In this document: one piece after another, positions 26,219 to 34,602 of the stretch | Position numbering within the stretch: the first letter of the stretch is position 1 | Layout: every line of letters begins with the position of its first letter | Source of the DNA: Thermaurantimonas sp046299575 | Lineage (GTDB): Bacteria > Bacteroidota > Bacteroidia > Flavobacteriales > Schleiferiaceae | Assembly: GCF_046299575.1 (NCBI RefSeq) | Contig: NZ_JBKBHX010000002.1 | Coordinates: forward strand, 510,269-574,268 | DNA length: 64,000 bases | Direction of reading: 5' to 3' | Program-made: the position numbers and the translations under genes | Notes under the pieces: generated by a model | Told to the model about the DNA's origin: nothing | The model's input: only the letters and a program-made list of their open reading frames with translations | Database searches by the model: none

Positions 26219-26235
26219 AATTTTGCACAAAATTA
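26218..26235. promoter_or_regulatory. palindromic divergent promoter for gltX and the DUF4175-like gene
   Basis: TAATTTTGCACAAAATTA is a palindrome whose two halves are each an exact TAnnTTTG -7 element. The forward copy (26218-26225) ends 13 bases before the gltX ATG; the reverse copy (26235-26228) ends 9 bases before the ATG at 26218. No clear -33 TTG is visible on either side. Confidence 0.5.
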
Positions 26236-26238
26236 CAA

Positions 26239-27735
26239 ATGAGAAGAGTACGATTTGCGCCCAGCCCTACCGGACCTTTGCATATTGGCGGTGTAAGAAC
26301 AGCACTTTATAATTATTTGTTTGCAAAACAGGAAAACGGAAAGTTTTTAATAAGAATTGAAGATACCGACCAAACACGAACTGTATCTTATGCAGAAAAT
26401 TACATATTTGAAACGCTTGAATGGCTAGGTTTGATTCCTGATGAAGGATACAATCAAGAAGAACGCAAACAATATAAACAATCCAACAGAAAAGATATTT
26501 ATAAACAGTTTGTCGACAAACTTTTAGAGTCCGGCGCAGCATATATAGCATTTGATACTCAAGAAGAACTGGAACATATTAGAGAATTATCACATAAAAG
26601 TGGTAGACAATGGCAGTATGACAGTATTACACGCCAGTACATGCGCAATAGTCTAACATTGCCATCCGATGAAGTTGAAAAATTATTAGCCTCTAACACA
26701 CCTCATGTCGTAAGACTTAAACTTGATAGGAATGAAGAAGTACGTTTCGATGACTTAATCAGAGGCACAGTAGTCTTTAATACGAGTAATTTAGATGATA
26801 AAATCCTTTTTAAATCTGACGGAATGCCGACCTATCATATGGCAAATGTCGTGGATGACCATCTAATGAACATTACTCATGTAATACGAGGCGAAGAATG
26901 GTTGCCTTCCACTCCCATACATGTACTCTTGTACCTAAAGTTAGGATTAAAAGATAGAATGCCAAAATTTGCACACTTACCCTTGTTATTGCGACCAGAT
27001 GGAAATGGCAAATTGAGTAAGAGAGATGGTGAAAAATATGGGTTTCCTGTATTTCCTCTACAATTTATATCTGAAAATAACGTCCTTGTAAAAGGTTATA
27101 AAGAAACAGGTTTTTTACCACAGGCATTTATTAACATGTTAGCACTTTTAGGATGGAATCCTGGGACTGAACAAGAAATATTTAGTTTAGAAGAATTAAT
27201 TCAACAATTTTCTATAGATAGAATTTCAAAATCAGGTGCAAAGTTTAGTTATGATAAAGCTTTGTGGATTAATCATAATCACATAAAAAATTCTTCTACT
27301 GAATATCTATTCGATTACATAGTTAAAAATTTTCAAATTGAAAATCTTGAAAAAGAATTGTTATTCAGGTTAATAGAGGTTGACAAAATACGAGTGAATC
27401 TTATAACAGAAATATTAGAAGACTATAGATCATGCATTGATTATGAAAATAATATAGATAAAGAATTCTTTAATTTACAAATTCAAAAAATTAATAAACC
27501 CATTGTAGAAAATCTTATAGAAAATTTACAAAAAATTAACGATGAATCAAAAAGCCACATTGACGAATTTTTCAAAAATTTCTTAAATACAAACAATATA
27601 AAAATTGGTTCAATAGGACTACCTTTGAGAGCACTTTTATTGGGTAAAAAAACTGGTCCTTCTATTTCAGAAATTATATATGTTTTAGGAAAGAATTTAA
27701 CAATTAAAAGACTTGAAAAAATTTATGAGATTTAG
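26239..27735 (+). CDS. gltX: glutamyl-tRNA synthetase
   Basis: The product is 498 residues and charges tRNA-Glu. It opens MRRVRFAPSPTGPLHIGG with the HIGH motif in the form HIGG, then RIEDTD, the WQYDS region, VIRGEEWLPSTP and the second signature GNGKLSKRDG (KMSKS as KLSKR). The C-terminal anticodon-binding domain is helical and AT-rich in coding sequence. Full length for the family. Almost no 5' leader is expected from the promoter palindrome. The gene overlaps the folB start by 11 bases. Confidence 0.96.
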   Translation: MRRVRFAPSPTGPLHIGGVRTALYNYLFAKQENGKFLIRIEDTDQTRTVSYAENYIFETLEWLGLIPDEGYNQEERKQYKQSNRKDIYKQFVDKLLESGAAYIAFDTQEELEHIRELSHKSGRQWQYDSITRQYMRNSLTLPSDEVEKLLASNTPHVVRLKLDRNEEVRFDDLIRGTVVFNTSNLDDKILFKSDGMPTYHMANVVDDHLMNITHVIRGEEWLPSTPIHVLLYLKLGLKDRMPKFAHLPLLLRPDGNGKLSKRDGEKYGFPVFPLQFISENNVLVKGYKETGFLPQAFINMLALLGWNPGTEQEIFSLEELIQQFSIDRISKSGAKFSYDKALWINHNHIKNSSTEYLFDYIVKNFQIENLEKELLFRLIEVDKIRVNLITEILEDYRSCIDYENNIDKEFFNLQIQKINKPIVENLIENLQKINDESKSHIDEFFKNFLNTNNIKIGSIGLPLRALLLGKKTGPSISEIIYVLGKNLTIKRLEKIYEI

Positions 27736-28072
27736 AATTAAACTTGAAAATATTCGAATTTATGGTTTCAATGGATGTATAGAAGAAGAATCTAAAATTG
27801 GAACAGATTATTTAGTAAACATAGAGCTTACTACTGTGAATTCATCTTACAAAACAGATGATCTAACTGAAACTGTTGATTATTGTACAGTTTATGCAAT
27901 TGTAGAAGAAGAGAGCCGAAACCGCTACAATCTCATTGAAACACTGGCACACAAGATTTTATACAGGCTCAAAAACTTGTCTAATGTTGAAAGTTGCTCT
28001 GTAGAAATTAAAAAATTAAATCCTCCAGTTAATGGAGATGTTGCATCAGTCTCTGTTATATTTGCAGCCTAA
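27725..28072 (+). CDS. folB: dihydroneopterin aldolase
   Basis: The product is 115 residues, the T-fold enzyme that cleaves dihydroneopterin in folate synthesis. It shows IRIYGFNGCIEEE, DLTETVDYCTVYAIVEE, NLIETLAHKILYRL and VEIKKLNPPVNGDVASVSV; the last block holds the family KxxxPxxG-type turn. The ATG at 27725 was chosen over a TTG four codons earlier. It overlaps gltX and is followed three bases on by tRNA-Cys. folK lies separately at 55.2-55.7 kb. Confidence 0.9.
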   Translation: MRFRIKLENIRIYGFNGCIEEESKIGTDYLVNIELTTVNSSYKTDDLTETVDYCTVYAIVEEESRNRYNLIETLAHKILYRLKNLSNVESCSVEIKKLNPPVNGDVASVSVIFAA

Positions 28073-28075
28073 TTA

Positions 28076-28146
28076 GGTTCTGTGGCCGAGGGGCTAGGCA
28101 GAGGTCTGCAAAACCTCCTACACCGGTTCGAATCCGGTCGGAACCT
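28076..28146 (+). tRNA. tRNA-Cys (GCA)
   Basis: The 71-base cloverleaf folds fully. The acceptor GGTTCTG pairs with CGGAACC, with one G-T pair. The D stem is GCC/GGC, and the anticodon stem GAGGT/ACCTC holds loop CTGCAAA, giving anticodon GCA. The T arm is ACCGG-TTCGAAT-CCGGT. The discriminator is T, the cysteine identity base. CCA is not encoded. Confidence 0.95.
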
Positions 28147-28172
28147 CTACTAAAATATCACCCCTACACTTT

Positions 28173-29693
28173 ATGGAAACTTTTATTTCAAACGACCCAA
28201 AAGTGATTCCCGGCACTTGGGTCGGTAGAAACACTTTTCTATCTAACAATTTTATAGAATCATATTCTCCCATAGATAACTCACTATTGGGAACAGTTAG
28301 TGTAACAACGCTCGAACAATACAATACTGTCATAGAAGAGGCTTATAAGGCTTTTATAGAATGGAGGAAAGTACCCGCTCCAAAAAGAGGTGCATTTATA
28401 AGAGCATTTGCTGACAAAGTACGAGAGAAAAAAGAGGAGTTAGCAAAGCTTATAACACTCGAAATGGGTAAATCCATACAAGAAGCTTTGGGTGAAGTTC
28501 AAGAAATCATCGACATATGCGACTTTGCTGTTGGACTATCGAGACAACTATATGGACTAACAATACAATCAGAGCGACCTAATCATAAGATGCTTGAAAC
28601 TTGGCATCCACTAGGAATTGTAGGTATTATATCAGCATTTAACTTTCCGATGGCTGTTTGGTCATGGAATTCAACCATTGCGTGGGTGTGTGGGAATGTG
28701 ACTGTATGGAAGCCAAGTGAAAAAGTTCCTTTATGCGCAATAGAACTTCAAAAAATTGTTTCACAAGTTTTAGAAGAATTCAATTATCCACAAGCCATTT
28801 CAAACGTAATAAATGGTGATTACCGTGTTGGCGAATACTTGTCACACGATCATAGAGTAGCGCTTATCTCTGCCACGGGAAGTACACGAATGGGTAAAGA
28901 AGTAGCTAAAGCAGTATCAGCACGTTTAGGTAAATATCTTTTAGAACTTGGTGGAAATAATGCAATCATAGTAACACCATCCGCCGATTTAAAGCTATTG
29001 ATTCCGGCCGCCGTTTTTGGTGCAGTAGGTACAGCTGGACAAAGATGCACTAGTACACGTAGATTAATTATTCACAGCAGTGTTTACGAAAAAGTAATAA
29101 GCGCCCTAATAAATGCATATAACCAACTTAGGATTGGTAATCCAATAGATGAAAAAAATCACCTTGGACCTCTGATCGATAAAAATGCAGTAGAAAGTTA
29201 TTTACAAGCCATTGATAAAGCCATTTATTATGGAGGTAAGATAATTCAACCAGGTGGTATTTTAGAAGGTGAAGAATATACTTCAGGGCTTTATGTAAAA
29301 CCTTGTATTATAGAAGTAACACCGGATAATCCTGTAGTACAAGTTGAAACATTTGCTCCTATTCTATACGTAATGAAGTATGAAACACTAGAAGAAGCAA
29401 TCGAAATTCATAACAATGTACCACAAGGCCTTTCATCATCTATTATGACACTCAATATGCGCGAAGCCGAATACTTTCTTTCGAGTGAAGGAAGCGATTG
29501 TGGAATTGCCAACGTGAATATTGGAACCTCAGGCGCTGAGATTGGAGGAGCATTTGGAGGTGAAAAAGAAACAGGAGGTGGACGCGAAAGCGGTAGTGAT
29601 GCCTGGAAAAATTACATGAGGCGACAGACATCCACTATTAATTACGGCACTGACCTTCCCTTAGCGCAGGGCATAAAATTTACAATCGATTAA
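28173..29693 (+). CDS. ALDH7-type aldehyde dehydrogenase (antiquitin-like)
   Basis: The product is 506 residues of the NAD(P)-dependent aldehyde dehydrogenase superfamily. It has GIVGIISAFNFPMAVWSWN and VTVWKPSEK for cofactor binding, the catalytic glutamate in LELGGNNAI and the catalytic cysteine in GTAGQRCTSTRR. The GNNAI and IGTSGAEIGGAFGGEKETGG blocks match antiquitin (ALDH7), which oxidises alpha-aminoadipic semialdehyde in lysine breakdown. No other lysine-catabolic gene is nearby, so the substrate is inferred from family only. Its end overlaps the convergent Nudix gene by 14 bases. Confidence 0.9.
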   Translation: METFISNDPKVIPGTWVGRNTFLSNNFIESYSPIDNSLLGTVSVTTLEQYNTVIEEAYKAFIEWRKVPAPKRGAFIRAFADKVREKKEELAKLITLEMGKSIQEALGEVQEIIDICDFAVGLSRQLYGLTIQSERPNHKMLETWHPLGIVGIISAFNFPMAVWSWNSTIAWVCGNVTVWKPSEKVPLCAIELQKIVSQVLEEFNYPQAISNVINGDYRVGEYLSHDHRVALISATGSTRMGKEVAKAVSARLGKYLLELGGNNAIIVTPSADLKLLIPAAVFGAVGTAGQRCTSTRRLIIHSSVYEKVISALINAYNQLRIGNPIDEKNHLGPLIDKNAVESYLQAIDKAIYYGGKIIQPGGILEGEEYTSGLYVKPCIIEVTPDNPVVQVETFAPILYVMKYETLEEAIEIHNNVPQGLSSSIMTLNMREAEYFLSSEGSDCGIANVNIGTSGAEIGGAFGGEKETGGGRESGSDAWKNYMRRQTSTINYGTDLPLAQGIKFTID

Positions 29694-30285
29694 AGTTAAT
29701 AGATAAAAGTTGCGGAAAGTTTTCTATTATAATAGAACTTTTTGAAGCGATTAATTGAAATAATTTAAGACCTGCTGCTACCGAAATACTATCTCTAATT
29801 TCACCGTTTAAAACTAAAGAAATAAACTCTTCAACTTTTATTTTTTTAATTTCAAGCAGTTCTGTTTCATCGTTATCAGTACTAAAAAAAGTTAAATCTC
29901 CAGCAAGAAAAATATATGATATTTCATCTGTTGCACTATTGCTAAGATCTAGCTCTTGAATTAAAAACCACTTATTAGCAACTGCACCAATTTCCTCTTT
30001 TAACTCTCGCTTTGCACTTTCTAAGACATCTTCATCTTCTGGTCCGCCACCTTCGGGAATTTCCCATGAATTTCTGTTAAGTGGATATCTATATTGACCA
30101 ACAATATATGTATAACCTCCATCATCTATAGGTACAATCCCTATTGCAAAATTTTTAAAATGAACCAAACCATAAATTCCCTTACCTCCATTTGGATTTA
30201 TAATATCTCGATGATGTACCCTTATCCATTTATTTTCATAGACTATTTTATCGTTTAAAGTAGTCCAGGGATTATCACTGCTCAT
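29680..30285 (-). CDS. Nudix hydrolase, ADP-ribose pyrophosphatase-like
   Basis: The product is 201 residues. The Nudix box fits exactly: G-x5-E-x7-REL-x-EE-x-G-A, spanning GGPEDEDVLESAKRELKEE and following residues. Upstream NRNSWEIPEGGGPED and the N-terminal beta part (VHHRDIINPNGGKGIYGLV) match ADP-sugar diphosphatases. It hydrolyses nucleoside diphosphates linked to another moiety; ADP-ribose is the likeliest substrate. Its start overlaps the upstream gene's stop by four bases (ATGA). Confidence 0.9.
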   Translation of the reverse strand: MSSDNPWTTLNDKIVYENKWIRVHHRDIINPNGGKGIYGLVHFKNFAIGIVPIDDGGYTYIVGQYRYPLNRNSWEIPEGGGPEDEDVLESAKRELKEEIGAVANKWFLIQELDLSNSATDEISYIFLAGDLTFFSTDNDETELLEIKKIKVEEFISLVLNGEIRDSISVAAGLKLFQLIASKSSIIIENFPQLLSINFNRL

Positions 30286-31898
30286 AAGGTTATTTTTACT
30301 CCGTTATATTTTTTTTCTACGTCATTTTTGTATTCAATAGTAAGATATTTATTTCCATTTTGATCATAAAAGGACCATATACCTTCACGCTTACCTAAAA
30401 TATAGTAACCACTTATCATTTTTTTTCCATTAGGATAGTAAACTGTATAACTTCCATTCAATAAGCCATTTTCGTAAAAAATTTCCGATTTTATCTTATC
30501 ATCGTTGTAAAATGTCAACCATTTACCGCTTTTTAAATCGTTTATATATAGACCTTTTTCAGTAAAATTATTAATTGATAAAAACCAAGAACCGTTTAAT
30601 AATCCCTCTTCATAATAAGCTTCTTTTATCAAATTTCCATCACAATCAAATTCTCTGAGTACTCCATCTTCTTTTCCATTAATAAAATAGACTTCTTTCA
30701 AAATTTTTCCATTAATGCAATACGTCAACCACTTGCCATTCAACAAATCTCTTTTGTACTCGCCAATTTCTTGAATGGATCCATCAGGAAAATAGTATTC
30801 CCAAATTCCTTCTTTTAAGTCGTTTAGAAATTCTCCTTTTGAATAAAGACTACCATCGGGATAATAAAATTGCCATAATCCAATCTTGCGTCCATTAGAA
30901 TCAAGCTTACCTTCTGATAAAAGGCTTCCATTTTCTGAAAACATTCTGGTATATAAATATTTACCATTTACATCATAAAAAGTATGTTTTCCTATAGGAA
31001 TAGAATCCTGAATAAATAAACCTTCCTGTTTTATTAAAAAAGTATTTTCATGATACCTTTTTAAATAATTTACTTTAGCTTTATTTGAATTATCAATTAA
31101 CGAATCATTTATCCAAGTTTCAATTTTTAATATTTCACCAGAAGGACTAAAGAATTTAAATTGACCATTTTTTTTGCCATTCTTATAAAATCCTTCTAAT
31201 CTTCTTTTATAATCTGGGTAAAATTCCATATATATTCCTTCGAGGAATCCAAAATTGTTTTTCCTATTAACTAGTAATTTTTTTAATAAAATTCCATCCT
31301 TGTATGAAAGCACCGAAATAATTGTTCCAAAAGAATCAAATTCATAAGCATCACCATTTTCTAAACCATTTACATAATGATACATAAAACTTTTTTTACC
31401 ATTATTATATATAACTCTCACACCATTTAGTACATTATTTATATAAAATGAGGAATCGACCAATTGGCCATTTTCAAACAATAACGAGGGTCCATGTTTA
31501 TTTCCGTTCGAATAATTTATTTTTGAGCGTAAATTTCCAAGAGAATCATAAAAATACCATATTCCGTCTAATAAATAGTTTATACGGTTTCCTTCACTTT
31601 TTTTAACTCCATTTTCATAATAATTTATCCAATATCCATCTGGCACATTATTTCTAACAAAGCCTTTGCTTGCTATTGCTCCATTTTGATAATACAATAT
31701 AACTGGTACAAGGCTATCACTACTCTGACCTTTCAACAAGAACCAATTAACAACAATGAATAATGATAGAATGAATCTTTTAGTTTTTTTTGTTGTTATT
31801 ATTAAATTGTTAATTCTGTGTAAAAAAAATATTTCCAAAACTTTGAAATTTGGTTTATCAAATATAAATAAAACAAAATTAACAGTCCGTTCATTCAA
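30282..31898 (-). CDS. secreted MORN-repeat (YwqK-like) protein
   Basis: The product is 538 residues, almost entirely tandem ~23-residue repeats of the type DGxWxxYYxNGxxxSEGxYxNG (MORN_2/YwqK), at least fifteen copies. A hydrophobic segment (FILSLFIVVNWFLLKGQ) near residue 43 looks like a signal peptide. The ATG used here leaves a long N-terminal extension ahead of it, so the true start may be a TTG nearer the signal. YwqK-like proteins are labelled antitoxins in some databases, but the repeat itself is only a structural module. No toxin gene is adjacent. Very AT-rich. Confidence 0.8.
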   Translation of the reverse strand: MNERTVNFVLFIFDKPNFKVLEIFFLHRINNLIITTKKTKRFILSLFIVVNWFLLKGQSSDSLVPVILYYQNGAIASKGFVRNNVPDGYWINYYENGVKKSEGNRINYLLDGIWYFYDSLGNLRSKINYSNGNKHGPSLLFENGQLVDSSFYINNVLNGVRVIYNNGKKSFMYHYVNGLENGDAYEFDSFGTIISVLSYKDGILLKKLLVNRKNNFGFLEGIYMEFYPDYKRRLEGFYKNGKKNGQFKFFSPSGEILKIETWINDSLIDNSNKAKVNYLKRYHENTFLIKQEGLFIQDSIPIGKHTFYDVNGKYLYTRMFSENGSLLSEGKLDSNGRKIGLWQFYYPDGSLYSKGEFLNDLKEGIWEYYFPDGSIQEIGEYKRDLLNGKWLTYCINGKILKEVYFINGKEDGVLREFDCDGNLIKEAYYEEGLLNGSWFLSINNFTEKGLYINDLKSGKWLTFYNDDKIKSEIFYENGLLNGSYTVYYPNGKKMISGYYILGKREGIWSFYDQNGNKYLTIEYKNDVEKKYNGVKITL

Positions 31899-32162
31899 AG
31901 TTTCCTGAATATCAGGAGGATTTTAAAAATATCAACAATAGTTAGTCTTTGAATTAACGTAATGCTTTGAATTATTTTTTTTGGTCCTACTGTCGAATAA
32001 AAACATCTGTATATAACAGCGTATCGTAATAATTTATGAAAAGAATAGTTTGCACCAGTGCATTTTTTATCATATTAAATAAAACAAGCATTCAAACAAA
32101 ATTATTTTCTAAAAGTTACTCTGACTTATTAACATACTATCTTTGTAAAAACTAACATTCAC
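31899..32162. other. AT-rich intergenic region with rpiB promoter
   Basis: Divergent gap between the MORN-repeat gene and rpiB. It holds a possible -7 element for rpiB, TATCTTTG at 32138-32145, 17 bases before the GTG start. It also has a direct repeat CTTTGAATTA (about 31945 and 31966). No gene seen. Confidence 0.4.
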
Positions 32163-32585
32163 GTGAAACTCGCCATTGCTTCAGACCATGCAGGTTATGA
32201 ATTGAAAGAATTCCTAAAGAATAATTTAGCTGAATATCAAATTATAGACATTGGATGTTTTAGTTCCGAAAGTGTCGATTACCCTGATTACGGTCATCAG
32301 CTTGCAGAGCTTGTAGAAAAGGGTGAAGTTTCTTATGGAATTGCCATTTGTGGGAGTGGTAATGGTATTAATATGACAGTAAACAAACATCAAGGTATTA
32401 GAGGTGCGCTATGCTGGGATGTAGAAATCGCTCATCTTGCAAAAGCTCACAACGATGCTAACATCATTTCTTTGCCTGCTCGATTTTTATCAAAAGAAAA
32501 AGCTCTTGATTTGGTTCGTATTTTCTTACAAACTCCTTTTGAAGGAGGAAGGCATTTGAACAGAATTAAAAAAATACCTTGTTGA
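32163..32585 (+). CDS. rpiB: ribose-5-phosphate isomerase B
   Basis: The product is 140 residues and interconverts ribose-5-P and ribulose-5-P. It has the RpiB/LacAB signature: MKLAIASDHAGYELKEFL at the start, VDYPDYGHQL, the catalytic loop GIAICGSGNGINMTVNKHQGI with the active cysteine, and AHLAKAHNDANIISLPAR. The start is GTG. The stop lies four bases from the convergent lipoprotein gene. Confidence 0.95.
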   Translation: MKLAIASDHAGYELKEFLKNNLAEYQIIDIGCFSSESVDYPDYGHQLAELVEKGEVSYGIAICGSGNGINMTVNKHQGIRGALCWDVEIAHLAKAHNDANIISLPARFLSKEKALDLVRIFLQTPFEGGRHLNRIKKIPC

Positions 32586-32588
32586 TAA

Positions 32589-33419
32589 TTACGTTTTTTG
32601 TGCTTTTTGTAAAATATTCAGAATGATTTCAGACTTGATGAATGGTCTGATTGCTTGTAAATCTACTTCAAAATCAACTATGCCTTCTGAATAAGGTGCA
32701 ATTTCGTATGGGTTGTAGAAAAACTTAATTTTTGTATCAGTAATAGTAAAGTTATCAGGAATAAAAAATTCATTATCTGCTATAAAATAAATTGTGTTTT
32801 CATATGATACATTATCACCTATACCCTTTGCCTTTCTGAAGTATTTTTCACAGATCTTTACTAAATTATCGTTTACGATCAAAACACTGTCAAGTTTTAA
32901 GCGATTTCCATTATAAAGATTGTAATTCAATATTTTAGAAGTTTCTATACCATGTGCTCCACCTCTGAATGTGTATGAATACATATCGATACTGAGCAAT
33001 CCATTTTTGTTGTAAAGAACATTAAGAGTATAAGTCGTTTCCCAGGGTAAATCGTAATCAGGAAATTCTTTTAATAAGTTTCTGTATTCTTCAATTAAAA
33101 TATCAACCAATTCATCTAAATTTTTAGCAGTTGATGTTTCATCGCCTTCGTGATAAAGAATTTCTTTTTCGATGTCTAATTCGATGTTTACAGCTACCTT
33201 GTCGCTAACTCCCGATTTAATGTCTAGTGTTTGTATTTTAATCGTCATACAAGGACTTAAATCTGAAGAACAATCTCCAATTTGCTTTTCTCGATTTTTA
33301 ATGGAATACTGAATTGAATCAATGTTTTGGTTAGAAAATCCTGACGATCCGTCTTCGTATTGACAAGAAATAATATTGAAGATGAATGCAACAAAAAGAA
33401 ATGAAATGAGTAATCTCAT
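32589..33419 (-). CDS. DUF3298-type lipoprotein
   Basis: The product is 276 residues. The N-terminus MRLLISFLFVAFIFNIISC is a lipoprotein signal with the lipobox cysteine at 19. The C-terminal half has the DUF3298/PdaC-like pattern: TFRGGAHGIET, then FIPDNFTITDTKIKFFYNPYEIAPYSEGIVDF. The family is found in RsiV and PdaC and binds or recognises muramyl substrates in some members; here the role is unknown. It is the last gene of the efflux operon strand, 61 bases after cusB. Confidence 0.85.
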   Translation of the reverse strand: MRLLISFLFVAFIFNIISCQYEDGSSGFSNQNIDSIQYSIKNREKQIGDCSSDLSPCMTIKIQTLDIKSGVSDKVAVNIELDIEKEILYHEGDETSTAKNLDELVDILIEEYRNLLKEFPDYDLPWETTYTLNVLYNKNGLLSIDMYSYTFRGGAHGIETSKILNYNLYNGNRLKLDSVLIVNDNLVKICEKYFRKAKGIGDNVSYENTIYFIADNEFFIPDNFTITDTKIKFFYNPYEIAPYSEGIVDFEVDLQAIRPFIKSEIILNILQKAQKT

Positions 33420-33480
33420 TTGTTAGGCTATTTAAGTGCTAAAGTACACAAATGGTAAACATATGTAGAATTTTTCCTTA

Positions 33481-34602
33481 TTATTCTTCAGCTAAAATAG
33501 CTTCTTTTAATATTTCAGCTCCAGTAATTACGATTGGATAACCCGATATCTGATCTGAATCGATGATAAAGTTTGATGAATTTCTTTTTATTACTTGTAC
33601 GGGGATAAGCTTAAAAGTGGAATTACTAATTTGAATGAAAATGTACTCTTTATCATCAAATATAAACAAACTACTTCTAGGAATCAAATAACCAGATATA
33701 GAGTCAGAAAATGCAAGAGCTGAAACTGATTCACCAACGATTAAATTTTGTGATTTATCCTTCGGATGACAATGTATAACAATCGATTTTGTGTCGTTTT
33801 CAATAAAAGAAGAAATATTAATCACTTCCGCTTCTTTTAAAGTGTTGTCAGACATGGTTTTAAAATAAATTGACTGAATGTTTTTTAAAGATGAATAGGT
33901 AGATGGGCTCACAAACACTTCAATATGCAAGTGTTCGCTATTCTGAATAGTAAATAAAAGAGTATTTGATTCAATGTAAGAACCTTGATTGATTAAAACA
34001 CTTGATACGATTCCATTACTCGGTGAAAGGATAATGACATCTGAATAAAGATTGCCATTTAAAATGTTTTTTGAATTAAAACCAAGTGAGGATATCAATT
34101 TTTCTTGTGCTGTGAATGCTGCTAATGATTGAAAATAAGCATTTTTAGCCATTTCAAAAGTTCTAACTGATGTTGCAGAATCTCTGAGTAATTGTTTTTG
34201 CCTTTCGTATTCTAAGGAATCGGTTTTTAATTGAATGTAATCACTTAAAAGTTTCTGTTGAATAGATAAGATTTCAGGATGTTTAATTCTGCAAAGAATA
34301 TCCCCTTTTTTTACTTTTGATCCTTGGTAAACGCGTACATCGTCGACAAATCCTTTTGTAAGTGAATAAACTGAAAAGACACTTTGAGGAGGAGCTAATA
34401 CTATCCCATTCAATGAAATTGTATCGGAGTAAAAGTCTTTATCTATTTTACTCGCTGAAATAAATTTTAATTTAGTATCTTCATTAGAAAATTCTATCAT
34501 TTCATTCAAAAGACTTTTTGATTCCTTTTGAATCATTTCTTTATTCGAGCAGGAAAAAAGAGTAATTGAAAGATATGAAAGAAAAATTACATTAGATTTC
34601 AT
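33481..34602 (-). CDS. RND efflux periplasmic adaptor (membrane fusion protein)
   Basis: The product is 373 residues. A lipoprotein signal (MKSNVIFLSYLSITLFSCS) anchors it. The middle holds the barrel-sandwich hybrid halves (VDDVRVYQGSKVKKGDILCRIKHP and SPSNGIVSSVLINQGSYIESNTLLF) flanking a helical hairpin, then a beta-barrel and a membrane-proximal domain. This is the CusB/CzcB type adaptor that joins pump and outer-membrane channel. Its start overlaps the pump gene by 11 bases. Confidence 0.9.
   Translation of the reverse strand: MKSNVIFLSYLSITLFSCSNKEMIQKESKSLLNEMIEFSNEDTKLKFISASKIDKDFYSDTISLNGIVLAPPQSVFSVYSLTKGFVDDVRVYQGSKVKKGDILCRIKHPEILSIQQKLLSDYIQLKTDSLEYERQKQLLRDSATSVRTFEMAKNAYFQSLAAFTAQEKLISSLGFNSKNILNGNLYSDVIILSPSNGIVSSVLINQGSYIESNTLLFTIQNSEHLHIEVFVSPSTYSSLKNIQSIYFKTMSDNTLKEAEVINISSFIENDTKSIVIHCHPKDKSQNLIVGESVSALAFSDSISGYLIPRSSLFIFDDKEYIFIQISNSTFKLIPVQVIKRNSSNFIIDSDQISGYPIVITGAEILKEAILAEE

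Noticed and set aside
30282..30285. MORN-repeat/Nudix pair as a toxin-antitoxin module
   Set aside because: The YwqK antitoxin label is only a database name; the Nudix protein has an intact housekeeping-type box and the repeat protein has a signal peptide.
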